From Candidatus Azophilus lithoversatilis (GTDB lineage: Bacteria > Pseudomonadota > Gammaproteobacteria > Pseudomonadales > Azotimanducaceae): DNA of 34,893 nt. The stretch is from NCBI GenBank assembly GCA_028278675.1, contig JAQAJJ010000013.1:2555-37447 (forward strand). The letters run 5' to 3'. The translations under genes were made by a program, and so were the position numbers. The notes under the pieces were generated by a model. That model had not been told where the DNA came from and ran no database searches. It saw nothing but the letters and a program-made list of their open reading frames with translations. This document shows, piece by piece, positions 15,283-23,957 of the stretch (positions are counted from its first letter, which is position 1; each line of letters begins with the position of its first letter).

Positions 15283-16932
15283 ATGAAACGACGTTGGCTG
15301 GCAGCGGCTGCGGCGCTTGCCGCATTGTGGGCTGCGGCCGACTGGACGACGCTGGATGTCGGCCTGCTCAAGCCCTTGGTCTTGGGGGCTGGCAGTCTGC
15401 GGGTGGAGGCCTCCGCCGAGAGCGCACAGGTGCGGCTCGACGGCGTTGTGCGCGGCGAAACACCGCTCACCTTGGAGCCTGTGCTTGCCGGACGCCATCG
15501 CCTGTTGGTTGAGCACCGGTTTCATCCGCCTGCCGCGTCTGAAATCAAGATCCAGCGGGGTGAGCGGTTGACGGTGTCCGTGGAGTTGGCAACGGCGTAC
15601 GGTCGCCTACTCATCGCCACTAACCCCGTCGGCGCTTCGGTGACCCTCAACGGCGAAAGCCTCGATGAACTCAGTCCAGTTGAACTCCACCCGCTTGAAG
15701 CCGGACGCCACGAGGTGGTGCTCGAGCAATTTGGCCGCGAGACCGTCAACGAGACGGTTGAGGTGTTGCCCGGCGAGCGCCATGAATTGATCGTTGAGTT
15801 GAATCGGGTGGCCATGAGCGAGCTTCGGGTGCGGACCCAACCGCCCTCCGCCCGGGTCCGGCTCGTCGATGGGCCGGCGCCGTACCGTCCCGGTGTGCGC
15901 CTGCCCGTTGGCGTTTACCGCATCGAAGTGGCTGCCGACGGCTATCGGACAAAGAATCGCAGCCACCGGCTGCGCAAGGGCGTCAACGTCATCGATGTGA
16001 CCTTGGACCGGCTGCTTGGCCGATTGAAGGTGCAAGTAACGCCCCCGGATGCGCAAATCGCCGTGCGAACGGATGGTGGCCGCTTCCGTGGCTTCCAGCC
16101 GGGCGTTCCGCTGCCCGTCGGCCCGGTGGAGTTGCGGGTGCGCAAGTTCGGATACCGTACGCGGTTGGAACGGTTCCGTTTGTCCGAGGCCGGCAGGACG
16201 CTGCGCATCGCCCTGTCCCGCTACCGGGTCAGCGGCGGCGAATTCCTGCGGGACGCCTTGGCCAGCGGTGGCATGGCCCCAAGGCTGGTGGTGGTGCCGG
16301 CGGGCAAGGCGAACATCGGCGCTGCCGGCGGCGATGGCATGCGGGCGCTGCCGGCGCAGGAGGCATTGATTGGCGAACCCTTCGCTCTTGCGGTCAATGA
16401 ATTGAATCTGGGCGACTATCGGCGGTACGCCGAGGCCATGAACCTGCGCCTGCCGACGGCCAAGGGCATGGACAGCGACCGCCACCCAGTGGTCAAGGTG
16501 AGTTGGCGCGAAGCGCTGGGCTACGCCGAATGGCTGAGCTTTGAGACCGGCAAGCTCTACCGTCTGCCTGATGAGCGGGAATGGGCCTATGTGGCCAGCC
16601 GCTGGGCGTCGCGGGCGGCGCCTTGCCAGCAGGGCAACATCGCCGATCGCTCGCTTGGCCGGGTATTCCGGCAGTGGCGAGTCATTGACTGCGACGACGG
16701 CTTCGTCCGCAGCGCCCCGGTGGGTTCCTTCCAAGCCAACGCCCTTGGCGTACATGATCTGGTAGGCAATGTGGCTGAGTGGGTCAACGACTGCGGTCCA
16801 AGTGGCTGCGGCAATCATATTGCCCGCGGCAGCGCTTGGGATTCCGCCGGGGATGAGTTGCAGCTATCGTTCCGGGAGAGCTACGACCGACCGTCGGACA
16901 CACGTGGTTTCAGAGTGGTGCGGGAGTTGTAG
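15283..16932 (+). CDS. Anchored protein with four PEGA domains and a C-terminal FGE-sulfatase domain
   Basis: A 549-aa protein. An N-terminal hydrophobic segment (about 5-20) acts as signal or anchor. Four PEGA-type beta repeats follow: about 37-104 (SLRVEASAESAQVRLDG), 106-176 (LLIATNPVGASVTLNG), 179-246 (LRVRTQPPSARVRL) and 247-317 (LKVQVTPPDAQI). The C terminus (about 330-549) is a formylglycine-generating-enzyme-like sulfatase-modifying domain with VPAGKANIG, HPVVKVSWREALGYAEWLS, YRLPDEREWAYVA, and VHDLVGNVAEWVND, and ends RGFRVVREL. In most such bacterial proteins the FGE fold is not a true sulfatase activator but binds ligands or partners. Likely outside the cytoplasm. The start lacks a clear ribosome binding site. 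Function not assignable. Confidence 0.87.
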   Translation: MKRRWLAAAAALAALWAAADWTTLDVGLLKPLVLGAGSLRVEASAESAQVRLDGVVRGETPLTLEPVLAGRHRLLVEHRFHPPAASEIKIQRGERLTVSVELATAYGRLLIATNPVGASVTLNGESLDELSPVELHPLEAGRHEVVLEQFGRETVNETVEVLPGERHELIVELNRVAMSELRVRTQPPSARVRLVDGPAPYRPGVRLPVGVYRIEVAADGYRTKNRSHRLRKGVNVIDVTLDRLLGRLKVQVTPPDAQIAVRTDGGRFRGFQPGVPLPVGPVELRVRKFGYRTRLERFRLSEAGRTLRIALSRYRVSGGEFLRDALASGGMAPRLVVVPAGKANIGAAGGDGMRALPAQEALIGEPFALAVNELNLGDYRRYAEAMNLRLPTAKGMDSDRHPVVKVSWREALGYAEWLSFETGKLYRLPDEREWAYVASRWASRAAPCQQGNIADRSLGRVFRQWRVIDCDDGFVRSAPVGSFQANALGVHDLVGNVAEWVNDCGPSGCGNHIARGSAWDSAGDELQLSFRESYDRPSDTRGFRVVREL

Positions 16933-16941
16933 GCAGGACGA

Positions 16942-17215
16942 TCACAGCCCCTTTTTTGCGCCGATGGCTGCCGCAAGCGCCTTGTCGAAGGTTCTGGCAG
17001 CCGAGATGTTCCGGCGTCCGCAACTCGCAAGGTGGCATAGATCGCGAGCGCCGAGAATGGGGAAACGAGCGTGTGGATGTGCCGCCAAAATCACGTCATC
17101 CCGCTCACGCGGCGACACCGTTAGGGCATGGCCGTCCATCAAAGCCATCGCCCGCTCCAAGGTGGCTCGTCGACCGACGAGGACGTAGGCGTGAGTGAGT
17201 TCCTGCGGAACCTCC
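16942..17215 (-). pseudogene. Remnant of a PIN-domain (VapC-like) gene
   Basis: Minus-strand sequence resembles the C-terminal two thirds of a PIN nuclease: TSAEVPQELTHAYVLVGR, ILGARDLCHLASCGRRN and ISAARTFDKALA. The expected N terminus with the first catalytic Asp (typically LDTNVLL) is missing; upstream codons through about 17385 stay open but are unlike the family. No antitoxin gene is adjacent. The rest of the 480-bp gap (17216-17412) holds nothing I can assign. It could also be an unrelated small protein; the match is by eye. Confidence 0.45.
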
Positions 17216-17412
17216 GCTGATGTTGCCGGTTGTTCAGCGTGAGCGGATCCGCCAGGAACCGGCCTGCACCGGAAAGCAGCCCGTCCGAACCGTTGTGAAC
17301 CTATCCGCGGATGTGGAATCGGTTGTCGCGGGCCCGGCCAAAGTTCGAGTCGTTGCGGACGTCTGCATGGGGCATAAGGCGTCACTGCGGCGAACTGCGG
17401 TCGTCCGTCGGC

Positions 17413-18750
17413 TTAGGCTGTGCGGTCGAGGTTCCCGAGCGCTCGCAGTCGGTCCTGATAGGCTCGGTGTCCGCTGAGCAGCAGGCCGGCAGCCACGGGC
17501 CCCATCACCAATGACACCAACGCCAGCGAGTGGGCCACGGCCTTGGGGTCGCCGAAGATGTAGTCGGTGGCGCCGGCCACCAGCGTTGGACCAAGGGCCA
17601 GGCCGATGACGTTGGTGGTGACGACGTACAGGCCCGACACCACTCCGCGCATGTCGTTGGGTGTGGCCAACTGGAGTGCGGAGGTCATCAGCGCCAAGGG
17701 CAGGGTGACGAAGAAGCTGGCGGCAAACACGCACGCCAGGCCGGCGTAGGGGCTCCCCTGCCACGGCAGCAAGGCGAGGCTGACCGCCGCGGCAATGGCG
17801 CTGAAGGCGGCGATGGGCAAGGCTTGGCCGGCGTGGCCGCGGCCTTCTAGCAGACGGGCGACGGTGGGTCCGGTGAGCACGCCGGCGGAGCCCGCCACCA
17901 AGGCGATTGTTCCGTAAATGCGCCCGACCTCGGCCAATTCCCAACCGTAAACGCGCACCATGACGGTCGGCACCCAACCCTGCAGACCGTAGAGCATGAC
18001 GACGATGCAGGGCACGCCGAGGTGCAGCGACAGGTAGATGCGCCAGTTCTGGCGTAGAAAGCCGATCACGGTTGGCCAAGGCGGCGCTTCCGCGCGCTCG
18101 CGGTTCTTGCGCTCCGGTTCGCGCACCGTCAGCAGCAGCGCGGCGATCAGCAAGCCGGGCAAGCCCACGGCGATGAAGGTGAACTGCCAGGGGGCGAGCG
18201 CGCCGACCAGGGGCAGCGCGATCTCGCCCGCCTGCTCCGTCCAGTCGAGGACCGCGGCGCCCGCAATCATCGCCAGGCCACCGCCGATGTAGGGCCCCAT
18301 TAGATAGACGCTGATTGGACGCGCGAGGCGCTCCGGGGGAAAGTAGTCCGACAGCAGCGACCAAGCGGCAGGGGTGACCGTGGCTTCGCCGGCGCCGACG
18401 CCGAGGCGGGCGCCGAATAGCTGCTCGAAGCTACGGGAGAGGCCGCAGGCCACCGTGGTTGCGCTCCAGACCAGAACTCCGCCGATCATGATGGCGATGC
18501 GGTTGAATCGGTCAACCATTCGCCCGATGGGCACGCTCAGCGCGACGTAGGTGAACACGAACGCCAAGCCTTGCAATAGGCTGATCTGGGTGTCGGAGAG
18601 GCCGAGGTCGGTCCGTATCGGCTCGACCAGCAGGTTCAGCACTTGGCGGTCAACGAACGAGAACGTGTAGGCCAGCAGCAGCGCGAAGGTGACGTACCAG
18701 CCATAGAGGGGGTTGGGCCAGCGGTTGCGGTCCGTGGTTCGGTTCGTCAT
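17413..18750 (-). CDS. MFS transporter (spinster-like)
   Basis: Twelve-helix major facilitator, 445 aa from ATG 18750. Signatures: NPLYGWYVTFALLLAYTFSF with FVDRQVLNLL as helix 1, VPIGRMVDRFNRIAIM as the loop 2-3 motif, GVGAGEATVTPAAWSLLSDY, and NDMRGVVSGLYVVTTNVIG in the second half. Related transporters sit in catabolic clusters for aromatics and steroids, in both import and export roles. A second start at 18816 (adding MACPFVAQSG...) has AGGAG only 2 bp upstream, too close, while ATG 18750 lacks an obvious site, so the start is open. It diverges from the CaiB/BaiF gene, with 90-160 bp between them. Confidence 0.92.
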   Translation of the reverse strand: MTNRTTDRNRWPNPLYGWYVTFALLLAYTFSFVDRQVLNLLVEPIRTDLGLSDTQISLLQGLAFVFTYVALSVPIGRMVDRFNRIAIMIGGVLVWSATTVACGLSRSFEQLFGARLGVGAGEATVTPAAWSLLSDYFPPERLARPISVYLMGPYIGGGLAMIAGAAVLDWTEQAGEIALPLVGALAPWQFTFIAVGLPGLLIAALLLTVREPERKNRERAEAPPWPTVIGFLRQNWRIYLSLHLGVPCIVVMLYGLQGWVPTVMVRVYGWELAEVGRIYGTIALVAGSAGVLTGPTVARLLEGRGHAGQALPIAAFSAIAAAVSLALLPWQGSPYAGLACVFAASFFVTLPLALMTSALQLATPNDMRGVVSGLYVVTTNVIGLALGPTLVAGATDYIFGDPKAVAHSLALVSLVMGPVAAGLLLSGHRAYQDRLRALGNLDRTA

Positions 18751-18908
18751 GGTTGCTGCGAGGGCGGGCCGGTAACCGCTGCGCGCGCCGGATTGCGCGA
18801 CGAAGGGACAGGCCATTACTCCTAAACGAGGAGGGATTCCTATGTGGATAGGCAGGGATTATATTGGCCGCGACCTGCAAGTGAAACGACAGCTCAAGGA
18901 GGTTGGCA

Positions 18909-20123
18909 ATGACGCTGCGCGGCGGTCCGCTTCGGGACATCTCGGTGCTCGATTGCACCATGGCATTGGCTGGGCCGTTCGGCACCGCGGTGTTGGCCGA
19001 TTTGGGCGCCAACGTCATCAAGGTGGAGCCGCCGACCGGCGACTTGAGCCGCGGCCTGCCGCCGCATCCGGAGGACTTCGCCACCCCGGCGTCGGAAACC
19101 GACGCGGGCTGCGATTACGGCGGCTACTTCGCCAGCGTCAACCGCAACAAGCGCGGCATTGTGCTTGACTTGAAGGATGCTGACGACCGGGAGCTCTTCT
19201 TTCGGCTCGCGGAGCGGGTCGATGCTGTGGTGGAGAACACCCGAGACGGCGTCATGGACCGGCTCGGCTGCGGCTACGAGGCCGTCCGCGCCCGTAATCC
19301 GGCCATCGTCTATGGAGCGGTGCGCGGCTTCGGCGACCGGCGCACCGGCGAGAGTCCCTATGCAGACTGGCCAGCCTTTGACATCGTCGCCCAGTGCATG
19401 GGCGGCTTGGCCCACATCAGCGGTCCCGAGGCCGGCGGCTTTCCCGCCGGCGCCAGCATCGGCGACCTGTATCCTGGCACCCTGATGGCGCTCGGCGTCG
19501 TCGCCGCGGTGCATGAGGCGCGGCGCACCGGCGTGGGGCAGTTGGTCGATGTGGGCATGTTTGACGCCGTGGCGTTTCTCTGCGAGACCCTGTTCGTGAA
19601 CTACAGCATGGCGGGCCGGGTGCTCGGTCCCCGGGGCGCTGGCCATCCCAATCTGTCGCCGTTCGGAATCTACCCGGCCGACGACGGCGGCGTGGCCATT
19701 GCCGCGCCAGGACCGAAGCATTGGGAGGCGCTTTGCCGCATCATGGAACGCGATGATCTCCTTGAGGATCCCCGCACCGCCACCCTCAAGGCGCGGGTGG
19801 CCCATCAGCCGGTGGTCGATGCGGCGGTATCCGCTTGGACGGGGGCGAGGTCCAAGCACGAGGTGGCGCAGCTGCTCGGTGGCCAGGTGCCTTGCGGTCC
19901 TCTGAACACAGCCGCCGATCTGTTTGACGATCCCCACCTGCGGGCGCGCAACATGATTCAGAGCGTCGAGGTGCCCGGTGCCAACACCGATGCGGAACTG
20001 GTCGCGAACCCCATCAAGTTCACCGAAACGCCCTTGGATCCGCTCCGGAGGGCACCATGCCTTGATGAGCATCGGGCCGACATCCTGCGCGAGTTCGGAT
20101 TGACGGACGTTCGTGGCGCTTGA
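18909..20123 (+). CDS. CaiB/BaiF family CoA-transferase (class III)
   Basis: A 404-aa class III CoA-transferase that moves CoA between carboxylic acids. Recognisable blocks: VLDCTMALAGPFGTAVLADLG and NVIKVEPPTGD at the N terminus, NRNKRGIVLDLKDADDR, FDIVAQCMGGLAHISGP, QLVDVGMFDAVAF with the catalytic Asp, and SPFGIYPADDGGVAIA. ATG 18909 is 6 bp after AAGGAGG (18896-18902), the best ribosome binding site in the window. The stop overlaps a TTG (TTGA at 20120-20123) in front of the glycosyltransferase gene. With the SDRs and MaoC hydratase it suggests CoA activation of a carboxylic acid intermediate; substrate unknown. Confidence 0.94.
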   Translation: MTLRGGPLRDISVLDCTMALAGPFGTAVLADLGANVIKVEPPTGDLSRGLPPHPEDFATPASETDAGCDYGGYFASVNRNKRGIVLDLKDADDRELFFRLAERVDAVVENTRDGVMDRLGCGYEAVRARNPAIVYGAVRGFGDRRTGESPYADWPAFDIVAQCMGGLAHISGPEAGGFPAGASIGDLYPGTLMALGVVAAVHEARRTGVGQLVDVGMFDAVAFLCETLFVNYSMAGRVLGPRGAGHPNLSPFGIYPADDGGVAIAAPGPKHWEALCRIMERDDLLEDPRTATLKARVAHQPVVDAAVSAWTGARSKHEVAQLLGGQVPCGPLNTAADLFDDPHLRARNMIQSVEVPGANTDAELVANPIKFTETPLDPLRRAPCLDEHRADILREFGLTDVRGA

Positions 20124-20131
20124 CTGATCGC

Positions 20132-20812
20132 ATGCCGCTCAAGCCGCCTTCAGTCACCATCGTCGTGCCAGTGCTCAACGACGCGCCCGCCCTCGGCACT
20201 TTGCTGGACGCGCTGGATGGCGCGAACTTTGAAGTCATCGTCGTCGATGGCGGCAGCGACGACCGTAGCGCCGAGGTGGCGGAACAGGCGGGCGCACGGG
20301 TCATTCGCAGCCGGGCCAGCCGCGGATTGCAGCTCGACCGAGGCTTTCGGGCAGCGTCCCGAGACTGGATTTGGATGCTGCACGCCGATGCCGTCCCGTC
20401 CCCGGCCAACATCGCCGAGGCTGCCGCTTGGCCTTCGGCGTCACCCGGATGGGGCTGTTTCGGAGTGCGCCTCGACGACGGTCCCACGCTGCAGGTGGTG
20501 GCTTGGCTGATGAATCGCCGGTCCGCCCTGACCCGCATCTGCACCGGCGATCAGGGCCTATTCGCGCATCGCCAACTGCTCGATGCGATTGGCGGTGTGC
20601 CCCGACAGCCGCTCATGGAGGACATCGAGCTCAGCAAGCGGCTGCGGCGACTGAGCCGTCCCCTGCGGGCCCACACTGCCTTGAGCGCTTCTGGACGGCG
20701 GTGGCAGCGCCACGGTGCGGCGCGGACTATTGCGACCATGTGGTGGCTGCGCGCCCGCTACGCCCTCGGCGCTTCACCGGACCGCCTCTATCGGCGCTAC
20801 CATGGCCGCTGA
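20132..20812 (+). CDS. Family 2 glycosyltransferase (TIGR04283-like)
   Basis: A 226-aa GT-A fold enzyme without transmembrane tail: TIVVPVLNDAPALGTLLDAL, VIVVDGGSDDRSAEVA, GLQLDRGFRAASRDWIWMLHADAV with the DxD-like H-A-D, and GDQGLFAHRQLLDAIGG with PLMEDIELSKRLRRL. This matches the rSAM/selenodomain-associated transferase 2 type. Start ATG 20132 is used; an upstream TTG at 20120 overlaps the CoA-transferase stop. The next gene overlaps by 11 bp and encodes the usual partner (transferase 1). No radical SAM gene is in the window, so the substrate is unclear. Confidence 0.88.
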   Translation: MPLKPPSVTIVVPVLNDAPALGTLLDALDGANFEVIVVDGGSDDRSAEVAEQAGARVIRSRASRGLQLDRGFRAASRDWIWMLHADAVPSPANIAEAAAWPSASPGWGCFGVRLDDGPTLQVVAWLMNRRSALTRICTGDQGLFAHRQLLDAIGGVPRQPLMEDIELSKRLRRLSRPLRAHTALSASGRRWQRHGAARTIATMWWLRARYALGASPDRLYRRYHGR

Positions 20813-21434
20813 GCCGCGGCTTTGCGTGTTCGTCAAGGCCCCGGAGTCCGGCCGAGTCAAAACCCGTTTGGCCCGGCACTTGGGTGACGCCGCTGCTTGC
20901 CGAGCCCATGAAGCGCTGGTGGCGCGCGTTGTTGACAGCTTGGCCGGCTGTGCGTTGGCTAAGGAGTTGTGGGTGGCGGGTGATGCGGGCCATCCGCGGG
21001 TCGCGGTCTGGTCGCAGCGCCTTGGCGCGGCGGTTCAGGCGCAGCCGCAGGGTGATCTGGGCGTCAGGATGCAGGCCGCCGTCACGGCTTGCTGCGCCGC
21101 CGGCCAATCAGCCTTGGTGGTTGGCTCAGACCTGCCGGAAATCGACGTACCCTACATTGAGCGAGCGGTAGCCTTGCTAGCCGCCCATGATTTGGTTCTC
21201 GGCCCAGTGGAGGACGGCGGCTACGGGTTGATCGGGCTGAATGCCCCGGCACCGCTCCTGTTCAGCGGCATCGCCTGGAGCACTCCGGCGGTGTTGGCCG
21301 AGACAAGGTCCCGGGCCGTTTTATTGCGTCTCAGGGTCGCCGAATTGCCAACCACCTGGGACGTGGACGACATTGATGATTGGCGCCGATTTGTGGCTCT
21401 GGGAGTTCAAGCGGCACCGCGTTTGGCCTCCTGA
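20802..21434 (+). CDS. DUF2064 nucleotidyltransferase-like protein (TIGR04282-like)
   Basis: A 210-aa protein of the DUF2064 / rSAM-selenodomain-associated transferase 1 family: LCVFVKAPESGRVKTRLAR at the N terminus, GDLGVRMQAAV, SALVVGSDLPEIDVPYI, and LGPVEDGGYGLIGLN. These resemble nucleotidyltransferase cores. The ATG overlaps the end of the GT2 gene by 11 bp, so the pair is co-translated. Its 3' end overlaps the 3' end of sufE, on the other strand, by 28 bp. Function in the family is not established. Confidence 0.88.
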   Translation: MAAEPRLCVFVKAPESGRVKTRLARHLGDAAACRAHEALVARVVDSLAGCALAKELWVAGDAGHPRVAVWSQRLGAAVQAQPQGDLGVRMQAAVTACCAAGQSALVVGSDLPEIDVPYIERAVALLAAHDLVLGPVEDGGYGLIGLNAPAPLLFSGIAWSTPAVLAETRSRAVLLRLRVAELPTTWDVDDIDDWRRFVALGVQAAPRLAS

Positions 21435-21811
21435 TGGATGCGCGCGACCATCGATCGCAGGCCGTTGCCGCGGGTGGGCGTCAGGTGCTTGATGAGTTCC
21501 AGTTCCGCGAACAGGCCTTCGATGTCGAAGGCGCGGATCTCGTCGGGCGTTCGGTCCTGGAAGACGGTCAGGATGATGGCGATCAGTCCGCGCACGATTT
21601 GCGCGTCGCTGTCGATGGCGAAGCGCATTCGGCCGCCGCGCAGCTCGGTCAGCAGCCAGACTTGGCTTTGGCAGCCGCGCACCAAATTGGCGGCGGTCTT
21701 GTGCGCATCGTCCAGCTGCGGCAGGTCCTTGCCGAGGTCGATGACGAAGCGGTACTTGTCCTCCCAGCCGTCGAAGAAGGCGAAGGCCTCGCGGAGCTCG
21801 TCAAGATCCAT
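21407..21811 (-). CDS. sufE: SufE, cysteine desulfurase-activating sulfur acceptor
   Basis: A 134-aa SufE. The sulfur-accepting Cys is in LVRGCQSQVWL, about residue 47, with AFAFFDGWEDKYRFVIDLGK at the N terminus and the usual FDIEGLFAELELIKHLTPTRG near the end. SufE takes sulfane sulfur from SufS and hands it to SufBCD. GAGGAAG precedes ATG 21811. It is the last gene of the suf operon, 10 bp after sufT. Its 3' end overlaps the convergent DUF2064 gene, so opposing transcripts share 28 bp. Confidence 0.95.
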   Translation of the reverse strand: MDLDELREAFAFFDGWEDKYRFVIDLGKDLPQLDDAHKTAANLVRGCQSQVWLLTELRGGRMRFAIDSDAQIVRGLIAIILTVFQDRTPDEIRAFDIEGLFAELELIKHLTPTRGNGLRSMVARIHQEAKRGAA

Positions 21812-21821
21812 GGATGCTTCC

Positions 21822-22346
21822 TCAGAAAAGGCCGAGTTCGAGTTGGGCTTCCTCGCTCATGCGCTCCCTGGACCAAGGTGGGTCGAACACCAGTTCCACT
21901 TCCACCCCCCTGACGAAGGGCACTTGGGCGACGCGCGCCTTGACTTCATCGACCAGCACCGGCCCCATGCCGCAGCCGGGCGCGGTGAGCGTCATGTCGA
22001 TGTGAACTCGCCCATCGTGGATGCGGCGGGCGTAGATCAGCCCCAGATCGACGATGTTGACCGGTATTTCCGGATCGAAGACGCTCGACAGCGCGATATC
22101 GACCTGCTCGGCATCGACGGCGCCATCCGCTGGCGGCTCGAATGCCAGAGTTTCCGGGGTCAGACCCAGCGCGTCGCCGTCCCCGCCTTCGATGCGCGCC
22201 ATGTTGCCGTTGAAGATGACGGTGTAGCTGCCGCCCAGCGCTTGGGTGAGGGTGACGAAGGTGCCGCCGGGAATGCTGACCGGATCGCCGGTGGGCACCA
22301 GCTTGCCCTGCAGTGGCCGGGCGGTGGGAATGATCCGCCGCTCCAT
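21822..22346 (-). CDS. sufT: SufT, Fe-S assembly protein (DUF59/MIP18 family)
   Basis: A 174-aa SufT: N-terminal RRIIPTARPLQGKLVPTGDP region particular to SufT, then a DUF59 domain with SSVFDPEIPVNIVDLGLIY and MTLTAPGCGMGPVL, whose Cys is conserved. SufT-type proteins help mature Fe-S proteins when demand is high. It starts 3 bp after sufA, without a strong ribosome binding site, so translation is probably coupled. Length is normal for the family. Confidence 0.93.
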   Translation of the reverse strand: MERRIIPTARPLQGKLVPTGDPVSIPGGTFVTLTQALGGSYTVIFNGNMARIEGGDGDALGLTPETLAFEPPADGAVDAEQVDIALSSVFDPEIPVNIVDLGLIYARRIHDGRVHIDMTLTAPGCGMGPVLVDEVKARVAQVPFVRGVEVELVFDPPWSRERMSEEAQLELGLF

Positions 22347-22349
22347 GAG

Positions 22350-22721
22350 TCAGCCGCCGCTGTCTGCCAGGGAGAAACTCTCGCCGCAGCCACATTCGGC
22401 GGTCGCGTTGGGGTTCTTGAACTGAAGGCTGGTGTTCAAGCCTTCAGTGACCAAGTCCACCTCGGTGCCCTGCACCAAGGGCAGGTCCTCCTGGCGAACG
22501 TATAGCGCCAGACCCTCGGCAATTTCAAAGGCGCGGTCGTCCGCCCGGGGCTGGTCGATGTAGTCGAGCACGTACATGTAGCCGTTGCAGCCGCTTTCCT
22601 TCAAGCCCAAGCGCAGGCAGGAGTGCCCAGAGCGGGTGATCTGGCGCGTGATGTGCGCCACTGCGGCGTCGGTCGCGGTTATGGCGGCGGCATCGGCGGG
22701 ATTGAAGGTGGCAACGCTCAT
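22350..22721 (-). CDS. sufA: A-type Fe-S carrier (SufA/IscA-like)
   Basis: A 123-aa A-type carrier with the three-Cys signature: KESGCNGYMYVLDY in the middle and ECGCGESFSL at the C terminus. It ferries clusters from the SufBCD scaffold to client proteins. ATG 22721 is used; an in-frame TTG at 22730 is the alternative. The gap to sufS is 23 bp. Which A-type subclass (SufA, IscA, ErpA) is not decidable by eye; the suf context favours SufA. Confidence 0.92.
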   Translation of the reverse strand: MSVATFNPADAAAITATDAAVAHITRQITRSGHSCLRLGLKESGCNGYMYVLDYIDQPRADDRAFEIAEGLALYVRQEDLPLVQGTEVDLVTEGLNTSLQFKNPNATAECGCGESFSLADSGG

Positions 22722-22744
22722 CAGTGGCAACTCGCTAACCGGCC

Positions 22745-23956
22745 CTAGAGGAATTCGAGGGCCTTTTCGACGCCGGCGACCAGTCGTTCGACGTCGGTGG
22801 CTGAATTATACAACGCGAATGAGGCGCGGATGGTGCCCGGAATGCCGAGTCGTTCCATGAGAGGCATGGCGCAATGGTGTCCGGTGCGCACGGCGATGCC
22901 CTGTTGGTCGAGCAACGTGCCGAAGTCGTGCGGGTGGCCCGTGTCGATCAGGAAGGAAACCACCGAGACCCGCTCGCTGGGCTCGCCGACCATCCGCACG
23001 CCTGGAACTTGCTTGAGATGGCGGATCGCCTCGCTGACCAGCGCCGCTTCCCGGTCGCGCAGCGCTTCGCGGGGCAGACCGCCGAGATAGTCAACGGCCG
23101 CTCCGAACCCGATGGCGCCGGCAATGTTTGGCGTGCCGGCCTCGAACTTGTAGGGCAGTTTGTTGTAGGTAGTGCGCTCAATGCTCACGTGCTCGATCAT
23201 TTCGCCGCCTCCTTGGTAAGGAGGCAGGCTCTCAAGCAGGTCGGCCCTGCCGTACAGCGCACCGATGCCTGTGGGGCCGAACAGCTTGTGCGCCGAGAAT
23301 GCGTAGAAGTCGCAGCCGAGGCGCGCCACATCCACGTCGACGTGCTGCACCGCCTGGGCGCCGTCGATCAAGGTCAGAGCGCCTTGGCGATTGGCTGCGT
23401 CAATAAGGTCCGCAACCGGATTCAGGGTGCCAAGCGCGTTGCTCACGTGGCCGACGGCCACCAGCTTGGTGTGCCGGCCGAGCTTGGCGTGGAAGTCCTC
23501 GAGGTCAATCTCCCCGGTTGGCGTCACTCGGCAGGCCATCAGCGCCGCGCCGCTGCGTTGGCAGAGCAGTTGCCAGGGCACGATGTTGGAGTGGTGCTCC
23601 ATTTCCGTGATGAGCACTTCATCGCCCGGACCGAACCGGTCCGTCAGGCAGGCGGCGGCTAGGTTGATGCCCTCGGTGGTGCCGCGGGTGAAGATGATCT
23701 GTCGGGCCTCGCCTGCGCCGATCAGGGCGGCGACCTTTGCGCGGGCGTCCTCTAAGGCCGCGGTGGCCTCGTCCGCCAGCACATGGGCGGCTCGATGGAC
23801 GTTGGCGTTGTAGCGCTCGTAGTAGTCGCGGATGGCGTCGATGACCGCCTGCGGCTTCTGCGTGGTTGCGGCGCTGTCGAGGTAGGTTAGCGGTTGCCCG
23901 TTGATCCGCCGGGCGAGCAGGGGAAAGTCGCCACCGATGTCGAGCGACCGCGCCAT
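22745..23956 (-). CDS. sufS: SufS, group II cysteine desulfurase
   Basis: A 403-aa PLP enzyme that extracts sulfur from cysteine. The N terminus has LTYLDSAATTQKPQAVID; ITEMEHHSNIVPWQLL, TLIDGAQAVQHVDVDV, the PLP Lys in FSAHKLFGPTGIG and the catalytic Cys in VRTGHHCAMPLM are in order. Group II features such as the YKFEAGTPNIAGAIG segment are present. ATG 23956 lies 1 bp after the sufD stop; GTG 23965 would overlap sufD. Partner of SufE at the end of the operon. Confidence 0.95.
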   Translation of the reverse strand: MARSLDIGGDFPLLARRINGQPLTYLDSAATTQKPQAVIDAIRDYYERYNANVHRAAHVLADEATAALEDARAKVAALIGAGEARQIIFTRGTTEGINLAAACLTDRFGPGDEVLITEMEHHSNIVPWQLLCQRSGAALMACRVTPTGEIDLEDFHAKLGRHTKLVAVGHVSNALGTLNPVADLIDAANRQGALTLIDGAQAVQHVDVDVARLGCDFYAFSAHKLFGPTGIGALYGRADLLESLPPYQGGGEMIEHVSIERTTYNKLPYKFEAGTPNIAGAIGFGAAVDYLGGLPREALRDREAALVSEAIRHLKQVPGVRMVGEPSERVSVVSFLIDTGHPHDFGTLLDQQGIAVRTGHHCAMPLMERLGIPGTIRASFALYNSATDVERLVAGVEKALEFL

Positions 23957-23957
23957 G

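Noticed and set aside
15607-16818. 403-codon minus-strand frame opposite the PEGA-FGE gene
   Set aside because: No family pattern, and fully inside a gene with recognisable domains.
17234-18364. 376-codon minus-strand frame within the MFS gene region
   Set aside because: Same strand but a different frame from the MFS protein; composition is Arg/Ala/Pro-rich and lacks membrane segments.
18894-20072. 392-codon minus-strand frame opposite the CoA-transferase
   Set aside because: Shadow; the plus strand carries the CaiB/BaiF motifs and a strong ribosome binding site.
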